This document shows, in pieces, positions 24,613 through 38,225 of a stretch of DNA of 64,000 nucleotides. The stretch is from positions 1 to 64,000 of the forward strand of contig JAREIK010005488.1 of assembly GCA_029783825.1 (NCBI GenBank), written 5' to 3'. The position numbers and the translations under genes are program-made. The notes below the pieces were generated by a model. The model made no database searches and was not told the origin of the DNA. It saw only the letters and a program-made list of their open reading frames with translations. The first letter of the stretch is position 1. Each line of letters opens with the position of its first letter. The stretch comes from Sapria himalayana. Lineage: Eukaryota; Streptophyta; Magnoliopsida; Malpighiales; Rafflesiaceae.

Positions 24613-25205
24613 ATCAATTTAGCTTGGGAAATTTAGCTAGGGATCAATCCCTAGCTAAATAGCGAGGGATTAGCTAGGGAATAGCAGGGGATTATTGATT
24701 TTATATTGAAATATATACTAGTGATTGAATAGTGATGGATTAGTAACAGATTAGCGATGAAAATGTCTGATTGAAAATTTTTAGTCACTAATATTTTTAT
24801 AGATTTCCATACAAAGAAAACTGGGAAATTTAGCGACGGAATTTTTATAGCTAATTATATCGAGAAAAATTCTATCGCTAATATTTTCATTGATTTCTAC
24901 ATAAAGAAAATATGAAATTTAGCGATGGATTTAGTGACAGATTTTCCCTATCTAATTATATCGAGATAAATTCAGTCGCTAATATTTTCGTAGATTTCCT
25001 CACAATAAAAACCGAGTATTTAGTGATGGATTTATTGACGGATTTTCTCTGGTTAATTATATCGAGACAAAATCCTTTGCTAAATAATTATCTGATTTGT
25101 TTTACTATTTTATATTTTATTGCAAGCGATTATTTCTTAAATTTTATTTTTCACAAAATGTATCCATTAAGCTAAGAATTTTTCCTTAGCTATTTGCACC
25201 GGGGA
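24613..25205 (+). repeat. 5' subterminal repeats with 101-bp triplet (copy 2)
   Basis: Repeated TTTAGCGATGGA, TTAGTGACGGATTTT and TCGCTAATATTTTC motifs. From about 24815 they form three tandem units: CGAG within AATTATATCGAG falls at 24861, 24962 and 25063, exactly 101 bases apart. Motifs differ from the 3' block (AGCTAGGGA type), so the two ends can be told apart. Confidence 0.8.
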
Positions 25206-26550
25206 TAATTTCGATCTCTAATCTTTAATAATTTATATTTTTTTAATTTATTATTTATTTTAATATTTTATTTAATTTTGTTGAATACATGTATGTCGTG
25301 GTCTATAGATGAGCGATTCTTGAAAGACACATTCTTCTCATAAAATTATAAAAATAGGATATTATAAATAAATAATTTATAAAATTATAAAAATACAAAA
25401 GATACTTTATGTTAATAAGGAATAAAATAACTATTTTTATGATTATAAAATTTTAAAAAAAATTATACAAAAAATATTTCTAAAATTTGTAATTAAGAAA
25501 CTTAATATTTTGTATTAAAGTAACATAAAATAATTAATTCTATAATTATAATAATTTTTAAGTTATTTTAAAAAATAGATGAACATACATTAAAATTTTT
25601 CCAAATATAAAGGTAAAATAATTCATTATATGATTAAATAGAATATATTTACAAAAATATCTGAATTAACGAATAAACTAGTAAATATTAATATTATTAT
25701 AAGTATAAAAGAAATTTTATGATTATAGAAAAATTTTAAAAAAATAATTACTACAAATTTTGAAAATCTTTAATTATAATAAAAATTTAAATTTTTTTAT
25801 TAATTTTTAAAAGAAAATAAATTGATATTTAAAAATAAATACAAAGATGTTTGCCCTTACTAAAATTTATAAGAATTAAATAATTGAGTAATATTTTTAC
25901 TATTAGCTTTTAATATTCACTTTTTATTAAAATAATAAATATATCTTTTTATGATTATCTTTTCACTTTAATTAATTTTTAGAATTTTAAAACTTATATA
26001 TGATATCAAAAAATATAAAATTTTGTGCCTTTAAAATTATTTCATATTATCTTTATAAAAATTAATATGTATTCTTAAAAATGTATAACAATAAAATATA
26101 TATATTTATATATTTTTTAACATAAAGAGTAGTTATAATTCTAAGAAGAGTGGCTTAAAGACCAATAATCTTTTCATGTGTGCCTCGCAATAAGAAGTTT
26201 ATAAATTTTGTAGCCAAGATTTTTTTTTTCTAGTTGGTAAGCTCTACATCTATTTTTTGAAATTATTTACATATTTATTGTTTAATTAATTTGATAATTA
26301 AAATTGCAAGGTGTTTGTTTTAAATGTGTGTTATGCTACACGCATAATAACTTGTTGAAAATAAGTTATTAAGTAAAAAAAAAGATGAGTAGTTATGTTT
26401 TATATATATTTATTGTTTAATACATTTTTTGATAATTAAAAAATAAAACATTTACAGAATTATAATACTTCTAAAATTGTCATGTTGTCCAGAGACAACT
26501 CTAAGTATCTAACTAGCACCATTTGCCTTTCTCTCTTGACACGAATATAT
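25206..26550. other. AT-rich stretch, no recognised gene
   Basis: Very A/T-rich with many stops in all frames. I see no tandem structure, RNA gene or conserved block. It is probably internal non-coding DNA of the CACTA element. Confidence 0.6.
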
Positions 26551-28570
26551 CAAAAAACTATATATAAATGCATTTAACAATATGTATATCAAAATATTAC
26601 TATATATAAATGTATTTATCTACATCAATACCTATATATAGCCATATGTCTAAATATATATAATTACATGAAAACCATTATATAACTACATCTACAACAT
26701 GTATAACTACATTTATAACTATATGTATAACTTTGTGTGCAATCACACATGTAACGATAATTATAATTAAAACATACAACATTTATATATAACTATATGT
26801 TTAACTATATATGTATAATTATTTATAAATATTTGTATAACTATATAAATCTTTTTATAACTATATTTAATTATATTTGTAACTATGTAAACTAATTTTA
26901 TAACTATATTATAACTATATATAACTATTTTTAACTATATTATAATTTATAGCTATATGTATAATTTAAATATAACTATATTTCTAACAAAATATACTAT
27001 TTCTATAATAATATATAACTATAAATAATTCTATCTTACAATATGTATAACTATAAAAATTGTATAAGTAACTATATTTAAATATATAATTAAGAATATA
27101 TATTTAATATCCATTTTTATATATTAATATATACAAAAGTATTTTACTATATATATACCAAAACATAACTATATGTATAAATATATAAAATTATATGATA
27201 AAATATATTTACCGAGGTGTATAAATATAAGTTTAACTATATGTGTAACTATATATATAACCACATGTAACTATTTTTATAATTATATGTATAACAACCT
27301 ACAACATTATGTTTAGCTATATGTGTATAACTATATATAAATATTTCTATAACTATATAAAACACTATATAATTAAAAATAACTATAATTGTAACTATGT
27401 ATACATATATGTAAATCTATATATTTGTTTATAACTTTGTATATTTTTATGTATAAATATGTATAACTACTTGTATGAATACACACACACACACACACAT
27501 TATTATATGTTTAACTATATATAACATTTTATAACTAAATATACTATATGTATAATAATATATAACTATTAATAATTATATCTTACTATATGCATAACTA
27601 TAAAACCTTTATACGTAATGATATTTAAATAAATAATTTGCAACATATATTTAATATACATTTTTATATATTAATATATACAAATGTATTTTAATATATC
27701 TATACCTATACATTACTATATGTATAAATATATATAATTATATGAAAAAATATATATACCTACATGTATAAATATAAGTTTAACTATATGTGTAACTATA
27801 TGTATAACCACATGTAACTATATTTATAATTACATGTATAACAACATTCAACATTATGTTTAACTATATGTGTATAACTATATATATATATTTGTATAAC
27901 AATATAAAACTCTATAATTAAATATAACTATATTTGTAACTATGTATACATATATGTATACATATATCTAAATCAATATATTTGTTTATAACTTTGTATA
28001 CATTTATGTATAACTACATATAACTACTTGTATGAATATATATATATATATAACTATATGTTTGACTATATATAACTATTTATAACTACAGTTACTATAT
28101 GTATAATAATATATAACTATAAATAATTATTTCTTACTATATTGTATAACTATAAAAACTTTATACATAACTATATTTAAATATATAATTTTCAACATAT
28201 ATTTAAAATACATTTTTATATATTATTAGATAAAAATGTATTTTACTATATCTATACATATACATAACTATATATATAAAATATATAATTATATACAAAA
28301 ATATATATACTTGTATAAATATAAGTTTTATTATGTTTGACTACATGTATAACCACATGTAACTATATTTATAATTACATGTATAACAACAAACAACATT
28401 ATGTTTAACTATATGTGTATAACTATATATAAATATTTGTATAACTATATAAAACTTTATATAAATATATATAACTATATTTTTAACTATGTATACATAT
28501 ATGTAAATCTATATATTTGTTTATAACTTTGTATACATTTATGTATAACTACATATAACTACTTGTATGA

Positions 28571-28608
<38 letters not shown>

Positions 28609-28680
28609 CTATATATGACTATATGTTTAACTATATATAACTATTTATAACTATATATACTATATGTATAATAAAATATA
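26550..28680. repeat. AT-rich satellite with ~545-bp higher-order unit
   Basis: Made of TATAACTATATGTATAAC-like short motifs arranged in longer units. The landmark CCACATGTAAC falls at 27261, 27808 and 28353 (spacing 547 and 545), and a related CACACATGTAAC lies near 26745. Each unit also repeats a CAACATTATGTTTA block and a TTTGTTTATAACTTTGTATA block. (CA)n at 27483-27502 and (GT)n at 28587-28606 mark equivalent positions. One inverted unit lies at 50240-50877 in copy 3. Confidence 0.85.
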
Positions 28681-28689
28681 ATTATAATT

Positions 28690-28950
28690 GGGATAATACT
28701 AATTTGTTGCACTAACTTGAAATTAAATGCCAAAAGATATAATATCATTAATATGTAAGCACATAGAATGAGAGTGTCTGTTGGTAAGATATAGCATGCT
28801 ATTGAAATGAGGGTCGTACTCTTACCTAATCTCACCCCCTGGGCCTCATGCTCATATATGAACTTATATTTTACAAAAGATGTAATATTTGATAGCTTTG
28901 TATAGAAGAAAATGTTTTATTCTTTTATGTAATTCATCATTCTAACATTG
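28690..28950 (+). promoter_or_regulatory. Probable upstream region of the copy 2 transposase
   Basis: Starts with GGGATAATACTAATTTGTTG and contains TGGGCC near 28851, a motif common in plant promoters. It is conserved, inverted, at 49976-50235 in copy 3, just outside the same CT-rich tract. Conservation and position suggest promoter or leader; no TATA box is convincing in such AT-rich DNA. Confidence 0.35.
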
Positions 28951-29089
28951 CTTTCTTTGTGTGTATCTCTCTCCCTATCTCATTCTTTATTTGTCACTCT
29001 CTTTCTCTTTTTATTTCTGTACCACACACACACACTCTCTCTCTCTCTCTCTTACTATTTTCTTTCTCATTCTCCTTCTTTCTTGCTTG

Positions 29090-29124
<35 letters not shown>

Positions 29125-29325
29125 CCTCCCTCTCGCTCTCTCTCTCTCCCTCCCTCTCGCTCTCTCTCTCTCCCTCCCTCTCGCTCTCTCTCTCCCTCTA
29201 TTTCTTTCTCTCTCCCTCTCTCTCACTCTCCCCCTTTCTATTTCACTCACTCTCTTTCTCTCTCACTCTCTTTAACTCTCTCTTTCTCTCTCACTCTTTC
29301 TCCCTCTCCCCCTTCAACCTTTAAA
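28951..29325 (+). repeat. CT-rich tract with 24-bp tandem unit
   Basis: Polypyrimidine tract on the + strand. Between 29112 and 29200 a 24-base unit ending CTCCCTCCCTCTCG repeats, with G at 29135, 29159 and 29183. It lies about 310 bases before the transposase start and could be a leader or promoter element, as CT/GA tracts often are in plants. The Leu/Ser open frames across it (and Arg/Glu on the other strand) are composition effects. Confidence 0.8.
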
Positions 29326-29637
29326 TTTCTTTCTTTTTTTCTTTCCTTTCTTGTCCATTATAATATTTTGCCCTCTTTATCTAGTAATAGCATTATATCT
29401 ATTAATCTTTACCATCCTAAAAATTACTTTATCTATTCATGTAGATTCTTGTAATGCATTACCTCGATATTCATGATATTTAATTTTTAAATATTCATCT
29501 ATAAGTAATTTTATTTAATTATTAGTATATTTTGAAGTAATTGAATGTTTAATTCAAAATAATGATTAAGCATTATTATTTGTAAATAAAACAAGATAAA
29601 ATGAGTTTAGGTTGTCAGTGGCATATATAAAAGGTTT

Positions 29638-32600
29638 ATGAATGGAATTTTGAATAAAGATTTTTTGAGTGGGCTTGAAACTTTCATCAATTTGCATGTA
29701 GTCAATTGAGATGAATGGATAGAGAAAAAATTAAGAGTCCATGTAATCATAAAAATTGTCAGAAAATCACTTTTCATTATCTAAACACTATAAGATACCA
29801 TTTGGCTAAATATGGTTTTGTACAAAATTATTTTGTTTTGTTTTATCATGTAGAAAGTACAATGGCTCGAACATTGATCGAAATGAGGGTACTGAATCAT
29901 TTTCTTGTGGTGAAGAAGCATCAAATACATACCATAGAATGGTCATGGAAGGTGCTGGTGCTGCCTTCAATATTGATTACATGGATGAACCACCTAATCA
30001 TGAAGATCAGAAATTTTATGAAATGTTTAAAGCTACAGATAATGAGTTGTGGCCTGATTGTAAAAGACTTTCCCAATTGTTACTTGTGACTCAACTTATG
30101 AGCATTAAGTTGGAAAATCATATGTTTGAAAAATTATTTGATCAGGTGACAGAACTGTTCGAAATAGATTATTCTAGATAATAATTTGGTCACTAACAAC
30201 TTTTACAATACTAAGAAGTTACTACAAGGAATGAGTCTACCAGTAGAATAAATTGATTGTTGTTTCCATGGAAGTATGTTATATTGGGGTGGGATAGTTA
30301 TTTAATTAGCTATAAGTTTTGTGATCATCCTCGGTTTAAGAAGGCACCTCATGTTGCATAAATGCAACAAAAATTGAAATTTACATTTAAGAAACGTATT
30401 ATTTTCATTTAATTCTTCGATTGCAGAGACTATATGCATCAAATTCTATAGAAAATGATATGAAGTGGCATTCTGAGCATGAGGTTGAAGAATGGGTAAT
30501 GTGTCATCCATCAGATTCACTTTCTCGTAAGTATTTCAATCATTCACATCAAGATTTTGTAGCTGAAAGTTGAAATGTGAGATTTGGTTTCAGCACTGAT
30601 GGATTTCAATAATTTGGGCAATCTGGACAATAGTATTCAATATGGCCAGTTATAGTGACACCTTATAATTTGTCACCATGTTTGTGTATGAAGGAGCAAT
30701 TATATTTTTGTTAATTTTGGTTCCAGGGCCAAAAAATCGAAAGAGATGCTAGATGTTTTCTTACAGCTTCTTATAGCAGAGTTAAATCATTTGTGGGAGG
30801 TTGGCATGAATACATATGATTTTTCAGAGAAGCAAAATTTCTTTATGCAGGCGGCCCTTATGTTGACAGTAAGTGATATTTCTACATATTCAATATTGTC
30901 TTGCTGGAGTACTATAGAATGATTCACTTGCTCATATTGCATGAAATAATTTGATACATTTACCCTCAAATTTAGTAGTAAATAGTCATGGTTTGACAAC
31001 CATCATAATTTTCTACCTACGTATCATTCATTCCAAAGAAATAGAACTATATTTCAAAAAATTAAAACTGTAATGACAGTTGCACCAACAAATCATTCAG
31101 GAGATGATATTATGATAGACCAATATGCAAAATATTTGGCTAGAGGAAACGTAGTATTTTTTGGGACTTGCCCTATTGGAAGTCCAACTTAATTCATCAA
31201 AACTTGGATGTAATGCATATTGAAAAAAATATGTTTGAAATTATTTTCAACACTGTCCTTAATGTAGATGGAAAAACAAAAGACAATTTAAAATCAAGAC
31301 AAGAGTTGAAGATTACTGTCAACATCCTGAATTGAAACTGGACGAGGCAACAAGAAAATTTTCTAAAGCATGTTAGAAACTTGATTAGAAGGCAAGATAG
31401 ATATTGTGTGAATGAGTTAAATATTTGAATTTTTCTGATGGATATGTGGCAAATATGTGTAGATGCATGGATATGAAGGATCTTATGTTATTTGGAATGA
31501 AAAGTCATGACTATCATGTATTTATGTAAAGATTAATACAAATTGTATCCATGAATTACTTTCCCTAAGTGTTTGAAAGATCATTACAGAACTTAGTTTG
31601 TTTTTCAAATAACTAACTGCAACTACAATCAATATAGATGACATGGGGAGACTGGAGTATGACATACCACTTATTCTTTATAAGCTTGAATTGATATTCC
31701 CACCGAGCTCTTTTGACTCAATAGAGTATTTGCCGGTCCATTTGGCATATGAAGCAAAGATAGTAGGGCCAGTGCAATATAGGTGGATGTATCCAATTGA
31801 AAGGTAAATACATATAATTAGTTGGGTTTTATTATTTTATATATAGAGTAATATTATAATTTAATATAATTGAAACCTAACATTATGGTTGTAGGTATCG
31901 TCGTAAGTTGAAATTGAATGTTAGAATGAAGGCAAAAGTTGAAGGTTCAATTTGCAATGCAAATTTAGTAGAAGAAGCATCATCATTTTGTTCTTATTAT
32001 TTTGAGGATCATGTCGATACAAAGAATAGGAATATGCCTCGTAATGATGAAGGTCATGTGATGGTAGAAGATGATTCCGATAACAAACTATCTATCTTCA
32101 AACACATTGGAAGAGCATTTGGAAGAACAAAGCAAAGATGTATGATAGATGAAGAGTACAAAGCAACCCATAGCTATGTTTTACTTAATTGTGAGGAGGT
32201 TGCACCATATTTTGAGTATGTATACACAAAATGGTTGCATGAAAATGATCCTTCAAATAGATATTCAAACATTTTTATTTAGAATCTAATTAAAGGCCCA
32301 TATAGATATGTGACAACCAATCCTAGGTCTTTTTTCAATGGATATAAATTTCACACAATCGGAAATGGTTCTTCTAAAATAACAATGAAAAGTGGTGTAT
32401 GCTTTAAAGGCTCGGGTTATAACATAGATGAGAATGATTATTATGGTCAACTAACAGAAGTTATTGAGTTGGAGTATCCTGGACTCGAAAATAATAGAAT
32501 TGTATTATTAAAGTGTGAATAGTTTGATCCCACATGAAATGTGGGTACAAAGATTCATTCAGATTATAAGCTAGTGGATGTTAACCATAAACATAGAGAT

Positions 32601-32971
32601 AATCGTTATGAGTCATTTATTATGGTAGTTAAAGATACTCAAGTATATTATTATGCATATCCAAGTTTATCTCATGATAAGAGTGATTGGTGAGCGATTT
32701 GCAAAATAAAAGCTCGATCAAATTTTGAAGTGCTAATATCTCAAAAAAGAAGTGCAGACTTAGCTATTGCACCAGAATTTCAAAAGGATGACATAAATAA
32801 TATTTAGCTTGTCCATGTAGATGAAGATCTAGAATATTTATGTGACTCAAATGGTGGCCTAATAGATATTGAAGATGATCGATTTCTATCTGAAGATGAG
32901 TTGGACCTTCCATCGGAATAGACGAAATGTCAGAAGATCCATTGGAGGATGATAGTGATGCAGATAATTAA
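29638..32971 (+). pseudogene. TNP2-like CACTA transposase, broken (copy 2)
   Basis: The most complete transposase in the window. Start chosen at ATG 29638 because MNGILNKDFLSGLETFIN resembles the beginning of the transposase-associated domain; one stop follows before CNHKNCQKITFHYLNTIRYH (about 29742). A linker frame (29939-30180) leads to the Transposase_21 region (about 30290-31300), with HQNLDVMHIEKNM near 31196. The DUF4218 region contains a 91-nt intron (31804-31894) and then an open frame (31908-32282) with VEGSICNANLVEEASSFCSY. The DUF4216 region (32290-32522) reads RYVTTNPRSFFNGYKFHT. The acidic tail ends with TAA at 32969-32971. More than ten stops or frameshifts are visible, so no functional protein is expected. 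Confidence 0.9.
31804..31894 (+). other. Conserved transposase intron (copy 2)
   Basis: GAAAG is followed by GTAAATACATATAA and the segment ends GGTTGTAG before GTATCGTCG. It is the counterpart of 14845-14934. Its presence shows copy 2 is not a processed retrocopy although it lacks the 302-nt segment. Confidence 0.75.
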
Positions 32972-33069
32972 ACTATTATAATTGTATTATAATATTAAAC
33001 TATTTAAGCCTTTCTATATTTTGTTGAAATATATTAGTGTGTTTTATTCTAAAATGTATGGTTGTTCAT

Positions 33070-35060
33070 CATAAAGGTTGTCGCCGTGGTGGAGGTGGAA
33101 TTGGATGGAGTAAAGGACCAAATTCATCTAGTATTTTACACCATGTTGCAAATTCAATACCATCTCATACCCACCATATTTAGACTTGAACATCACAATC
33201 ACTATCTCTATTTTCATCACCATCACCATCATTGACACATTTACTATTACATTTATCAGATATAAGCCCACCACCAATTGTCATTCCTACATGCACTTTT
33301 GATCCGGACCATCTTTTACACCACATTTTACAATGATATTTCCCCCATTTACAAAACCATCGACATTATCAAATGGTTTGTCTTCCTTTGGATTCTGTAC
33401 TAAGTTAGTAATTGAGGTTGAAGATGGGAGGAATAAAAAATATGGAAATATCACTTGAATAAAAAATCATGATGTTCCTGTTAGTGGTTTTTTAATATTT
33501 AGTTATTATTTGCATTTTTTCATTGTTATTTATTTATTTGTATAGTTTTATTCCATCTCAAAAGTCTTCCAATAATTACAAAGTTTTTCAAGAAAATAGT
33601 TGATTCTAATGTATTCTCGTGGAAGAAAGTTTCTGAATCAACAAAAGAGTCTTATTTTAATGACTTTCAAATAAAAATAATGAAACAAAAACATAGAAAA
33701 TTAATTATCTAATTAGTTAACCATTATGTTTGTTATTATTCAATCAGTAAATAATTATGTCCTTGTTATTAATATAAATTCTTTTGTGATTTTTCTATAT
33801 ATAGAATCAATGCACAGTGGGCACACAAATTTGATGGAAAAAGTCATTGTGGGAGAGTTAAGCTGGTGAATGGTATTCTGATTTGTCCATAAATTGAAGA
33901 ATATAAAAGAAATGCTTGATTTTATGTCCGAGGATGACTATCCAGAGTAGCTTAGGTATTGAGAGGAGCCAGATGTGATGACAAAATATAGATTAATAGC
34001 AAAAATCAATGAGATGAGGTAGCTAGACTAGGTACAGGAATGTCTAACCACACAGGAGGGCCAAAGTCGAGCATTGAGCATGCTCGAGATTTGGTACAAT
34101 TTTAAAATCTTAAATATTTATATATTTAGTTTTTGTCCTAATAGTACAAATAAATCAAATCTATGCATGGTTTTATTAATTTTGTTAAAGTTTTTTATCA
34201 TTTGTTATTTTATGACTTAATAAACACATATTCTAAGCTAAAGAATTGAGTCGGGATCCTAATTTTTATGAGATATTCAAGAAGATGCATGTGAAGAAAG
34301 TGGATGATCAGTTTGTTGACAACAAGTCTCAGATGATTACTATAAGAATCTGTTATATTTATAAAATTTCATAATACTACAATACATTTTTAATGTTGTT
34401 TAGAATGCAAAATAATTTATTTATTTTATGTATATTTAGAATAGTATTTTTCTCTATTTTATGTCAGGAACTCATGGAAAAATGTGTGACAGCTACTTCT
34501 TAACAAATTGAGGTTCTATGCATCTTCAACCAATTGACTATGATCTTATCTATTTGAAGACCTTAAGAGGTCATAATAAGTAGTGAGTGTACAGTATTGG
34601 ATCGAAGGGTGTAGTATTTTATTGTAGTAGTCATGCTTCTAGTTCATCTATCACAGCAATGGTGGATGAGGTTGTGGAACAATAAGTAATGGAAACAAAT
34701 GAATGTTTTAAAGTTATGGAGACCGAAATGAAAGAGAAGGATGAGCAAATATCTCATTTGATAGAAAAAATGAATGAAATAAAAGAAAAGAAGGATGAGC
34801 ATATTACTAATTTGAAGGAAGAATTGTAGGAAAGAAAGAAGTGAAGGATGAACAGATTAATCATTTGAAGGAAGAAATACAAAAAATTAAATAAATGAAT
34901 TATGAGATGAATGAAATTAAGAATGTAATGCAATAGTAGATGTTTTATATGGAGTCACAATTAGTGAAATTGATGTGATAGATAGTAGTTCAAGATCCAG
35001 CTGCGAAACCTCACAATAGAGGCTAGCACAAAATTACCAACTAATTATGAAGATGATTTC
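33070..35060 (+). pseudogene. Second CACTA gene, Transposase_24-like, broken (copy 2)
   Basis: The N-terminal Gly- then Pro/Ser/His-rich exon (33075-33430) reads GIGWSKGPNSSSILHH, matching 49367 and leftward in copy 3, but the start codon is lost. A long AT-rich intron follows. The Transposase_24 exon (33815-34110) is decayed: copy 1 reads better. A following exon (about 34240-34340) keeps NFYEIFKKMHVKKVDDQFVD, and a coiled-coil-like Glu/Lys-rich region (34690-34960) follows. Stops interrupt all parts. Order and spacing match copy 1 at 16390-18300. Confidence 0.75.
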
Positions 35061-35409
35061 GTATCATTATTATTTCTTAACTATTTTGATTTTTGTCTAT
35101 GTGTAGCAAAACATGATGAGATTATTTTGGAGGTTTCAATTTTTTATATTCAAGTTTTGTTCTTTGCTTTGCTGATTAACCTAATAATTAATCTTTGCAA
35201 GACAGCTGATGTGAGACGCACGAAAAAAATATGATTCAAAGCATTCAGACATTGTCAAGGTCCTTCTGATGCATGGGTCCCATATTTATAGATTTAAGTT
35301 GTATCAAAAAGAGGCTAAGCTTCTATTATCTTAATTATTTGTGAAATATTTTATTTTTATACTCTCTTTCTCTCTAAACTTCATTGCTTGACATCTTTTA
35401 GATATTTTT

Positions 35410-36170
35410 TGAAATTTATGACTATCAACTTAGATTTGTGTCTGTTCATGTCTATAATTACTATTTTTATATATCTATGATATGTTTGTATGTCCCCACA
35501 TATTTTGGAAAGAGTTTTAGCCTAATATAGGTATGTAAAAGGTTTGGCTGGTCCTCCTAGTAATGGGAACAACACCATAGCTTCTGAAGCTATGTGATGG
35601 ATACAAAAATTCTGGTCCCACACAAATGCAGGTTTGGTCTTGACACTCTGATTTTGTGCACATCTCTGTTGTCATAGTTCAGAACTATTCTTTCTTTTTA
35701 TCAATCATCAGTGGAATTAAACTGTTGAAATGTTAATAGCCAATATGATTCCTAAATGAGCATATATGTGTGGAAAAATTCATTACCGTGTAGCTTGTTG
35801 TCATTTCAACTTCTATTTCCCTTTTGTTTGGTACTTTCTAACTTTCTTATAATTAAACATGGATTGATGCGTGAAGTTGGGAAACACAGAAGAATTTTTT
35901 GATGGGTAGTTGACTGGAAATCTTGGAGTAATCTTGATCCAGTAATTTTAAAATAAGCTCATAATTATCTTGTTATGTGAAATTTCTAGCAAATGGCAGT
36001 TGGTGTTGCATGCACTAGTTTATCTAGTTATCAGTGACATAGTGTTGAATTCTTTATTGGTTTGTAAATGTTCTATGTTATGCTAGATTCGAAGGTGTAA
36101 CAATGTTCTCTATCTGTGTGGAGTACCAGAGGACAAAGAACAAGATGATGCTGACCATGCCTAAGAGACT
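35410..36170 (+). pseudogene. CACTA 3' module with exon-like blocks (copy 2)
   Basis: Single-copy counterpart of the tandem 2.1-kb units of copy 1. It contains the two exon-like blocks VKGLAGPPSNGNNTIASEA (35528) and RCNNVLYLCGVPEDKEQDDA followed by DHA and a stop (36090-36164). Between them, 35700-36060 has no counterpart in copy 1 and shows no recognisable gene. Confidence 0.4.
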
Positions 36171-36269
36171 TATATGTGTGTTTTTTAAGCCCTGGATTAT
36201 ATCTTTCTGTTGTCTTTGATGGTATGTGTATTTGCATGAAAGTACGTGCGTGTGTCATTTGTGGCTATA

Positions 36270-36745
36270 TAATTATATATACGTACATATAATACTATAG
36301 TATATACGTACATATAAACTATAGTATATATGTATGTATATACAGAGTATATATGTGAATATATACTAAGTATATATGTACATATAAACCAAGTTTATAT
36401 TATTGTATATACTAAGTATATATGTATGTATATACTCAATATATACATATATATATATACTGTAGTATATACGTATGTATATACATGGTATATACATACT
36501 TATATACTACAGTATATACGTACATTATACTTGGTATATACGTACATACATACTGAGTATATACGTACATATATACTCGGTATATATGTACGTATATACC
36601 GAGTATATATTTACGAATATACTGAGCATATATGTACGTATATATCAAGTATATAAGGACATATATACTGAGCATATACGTACGTATATATCGAGTAAAT
36701 AAGTACGTATATACCGAGTATATATGTACTTATATAATGGGTATA
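36270..36745. repeat. 23-bp minisatellite, best cluster
   Basis: The clearest array: ACT(N)2-type starts fall at 36506, 36529, 36552, 36575, 36598 and 36621, a strict 23-base period. The unit core is ACTGAGTATATACGTAC plus a TATAT-type filler. It is nearly self-complementary around GTAC and around ACTNNGT, so single units could form hairpins or cruciforms. Open frames rich in Tyr/Val/Ile/Thr on both strands are by-products. Confidence 0.9.
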
Positions 36746-37261
36746 TACATAAGTGGCTGCATATATTTATTCGTAGACATGTATATATTGTCATACATAC
36801 ACACCCATTTACACACACTCACGCACACACACGTTTGAATATATAATTGTTCCGGCTGATCTAGTCATCATAATGCATTACTTACCGATACATGTCATAA
36901 AAGCAATGGATATTAGAACTTTGCCAAAGATGTGGCATGAAGATGATTCTAGTCCAACCTAGGCAGGCAGATAGAGGTTAGTCTTAAATCTCTTAGTAAT
37001 TGTGTAGATATGCAATTATCACTTGGTACAAAGCATATATATGAGAAAATAAGTTTTCTTGTTGTAGGTTTTGTAATGATCGGTTCTAATTGTAAAAGGT
37101 CTTAGGATGATGATGATGATGATGATGAAGCTCGTGTAGCATCGTGTAATTATATTAGATTTCACAAAACTATATTCAATTGGAAAGAAAAATATAACCT
37201 TAGCTAATTTTTATAGGCCACAAATGTTGGAGATATATCGGGTCCTATTTTGGGAGAAGTA

Positions 37262-37790
37262 GCTCGCCGCCTCATATAGACATACGTATATACTCGATAT
37301 AGACATTTGTATATACTCAGTATAGACGTACATATATACTCAGTATAGACATACGTATATACTCGGTATAAACGTATGTATAAACTCAGTTTAGGCGTAC
37401 GCATATACTCAGTATAGATGTACGTATATACTCGGTATAGACATACGCATATACTTGATAAAGACGTGCACATATACTCGGTATATAGTTACGCATATAC
37501 TCGATATATACATACGCATATACTCGGTATATATGTAAGTATATACTTGGTATATACATACGCATAAACTCTGTATATAAGTACGTATAAACTTGGTATA
37601 TACCTATAAATATATACTCATTATATACATACGTATAAACTCGCTATATACGTATTTATATACTTAGTATATGTACATATAATATTGTAGTTTATATGTG
37701 CATATACTGTAGTGATATATGTAACTAGTGAAATGCTAGTATATATGTACATATATACTACAGTATATATGTACATATACTACAATATAA
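37262..37790. repeat. 23-bp minisatellite cluster
   Basis: Units of the form ACTC(G/A)GTATA(G/T)AC(A/G)TACG, mostly spaced 23 bases. A GTATAGAC sub-variant dominates to 37445 and GTATATAC after it, so two subfamilies meet within one cluster. Confidence 0.85.
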
Positions 37791-38225
37791 TATATTTATC
37801 AAAACATAACTTTTTTATTTATTTATTTTGATTTTATTGATTGGATTAAATTTTATACAGATATGGTACTGCATTGTTCCCCATGCGAAGCTTGTATAAG
37901 TGAATGAATTTTTTACTAAACATAAAGCACTGCGATTCGGACAACTTTGCTACAACAAAAAGATGGTGATTAGAGGAGTTGAGGGAGGTAAAGTAACATC
38001 AATGCATGAATAGAATATACTGTATGCACTACTGGCAGATATATTGATGAATAAGATGTAATAAAATTTTATTATGTATTTGCTTTAATATGTAAAATAG
38101 TTTATCAGATTAATTTATTAAATGATTTTATTTTTTTGATAAATATAAATTGTTTATAGTTTCTGTTTTTATTCAATTTAATCTAAAAATATTAAATTAT
38201 TTAATTAAATTTTTTCAAAAAAAAA

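Noticed and set aside
24912..25175. 87-codon frame in the copy 2 5' end
   Set aside because: It runs through the 101-bp triplet and repeats itself accordingly; no independent evidence of coding.
28948..29454. 168-codon Leu/Ser/Pro-rich frame and its Arg/Glu-rich reverse
   Set aside because: Both come from the CT-rich tract; three + frames are open at once, a sign of low complexity and not of coding.
36330..37473. Open frames on both strands rich in Tyr, Val, Ile and Thr
   Set aside because: Produced by the 23-bp minisatellite, which is nearly self-complementary and so reads alike on both strands.
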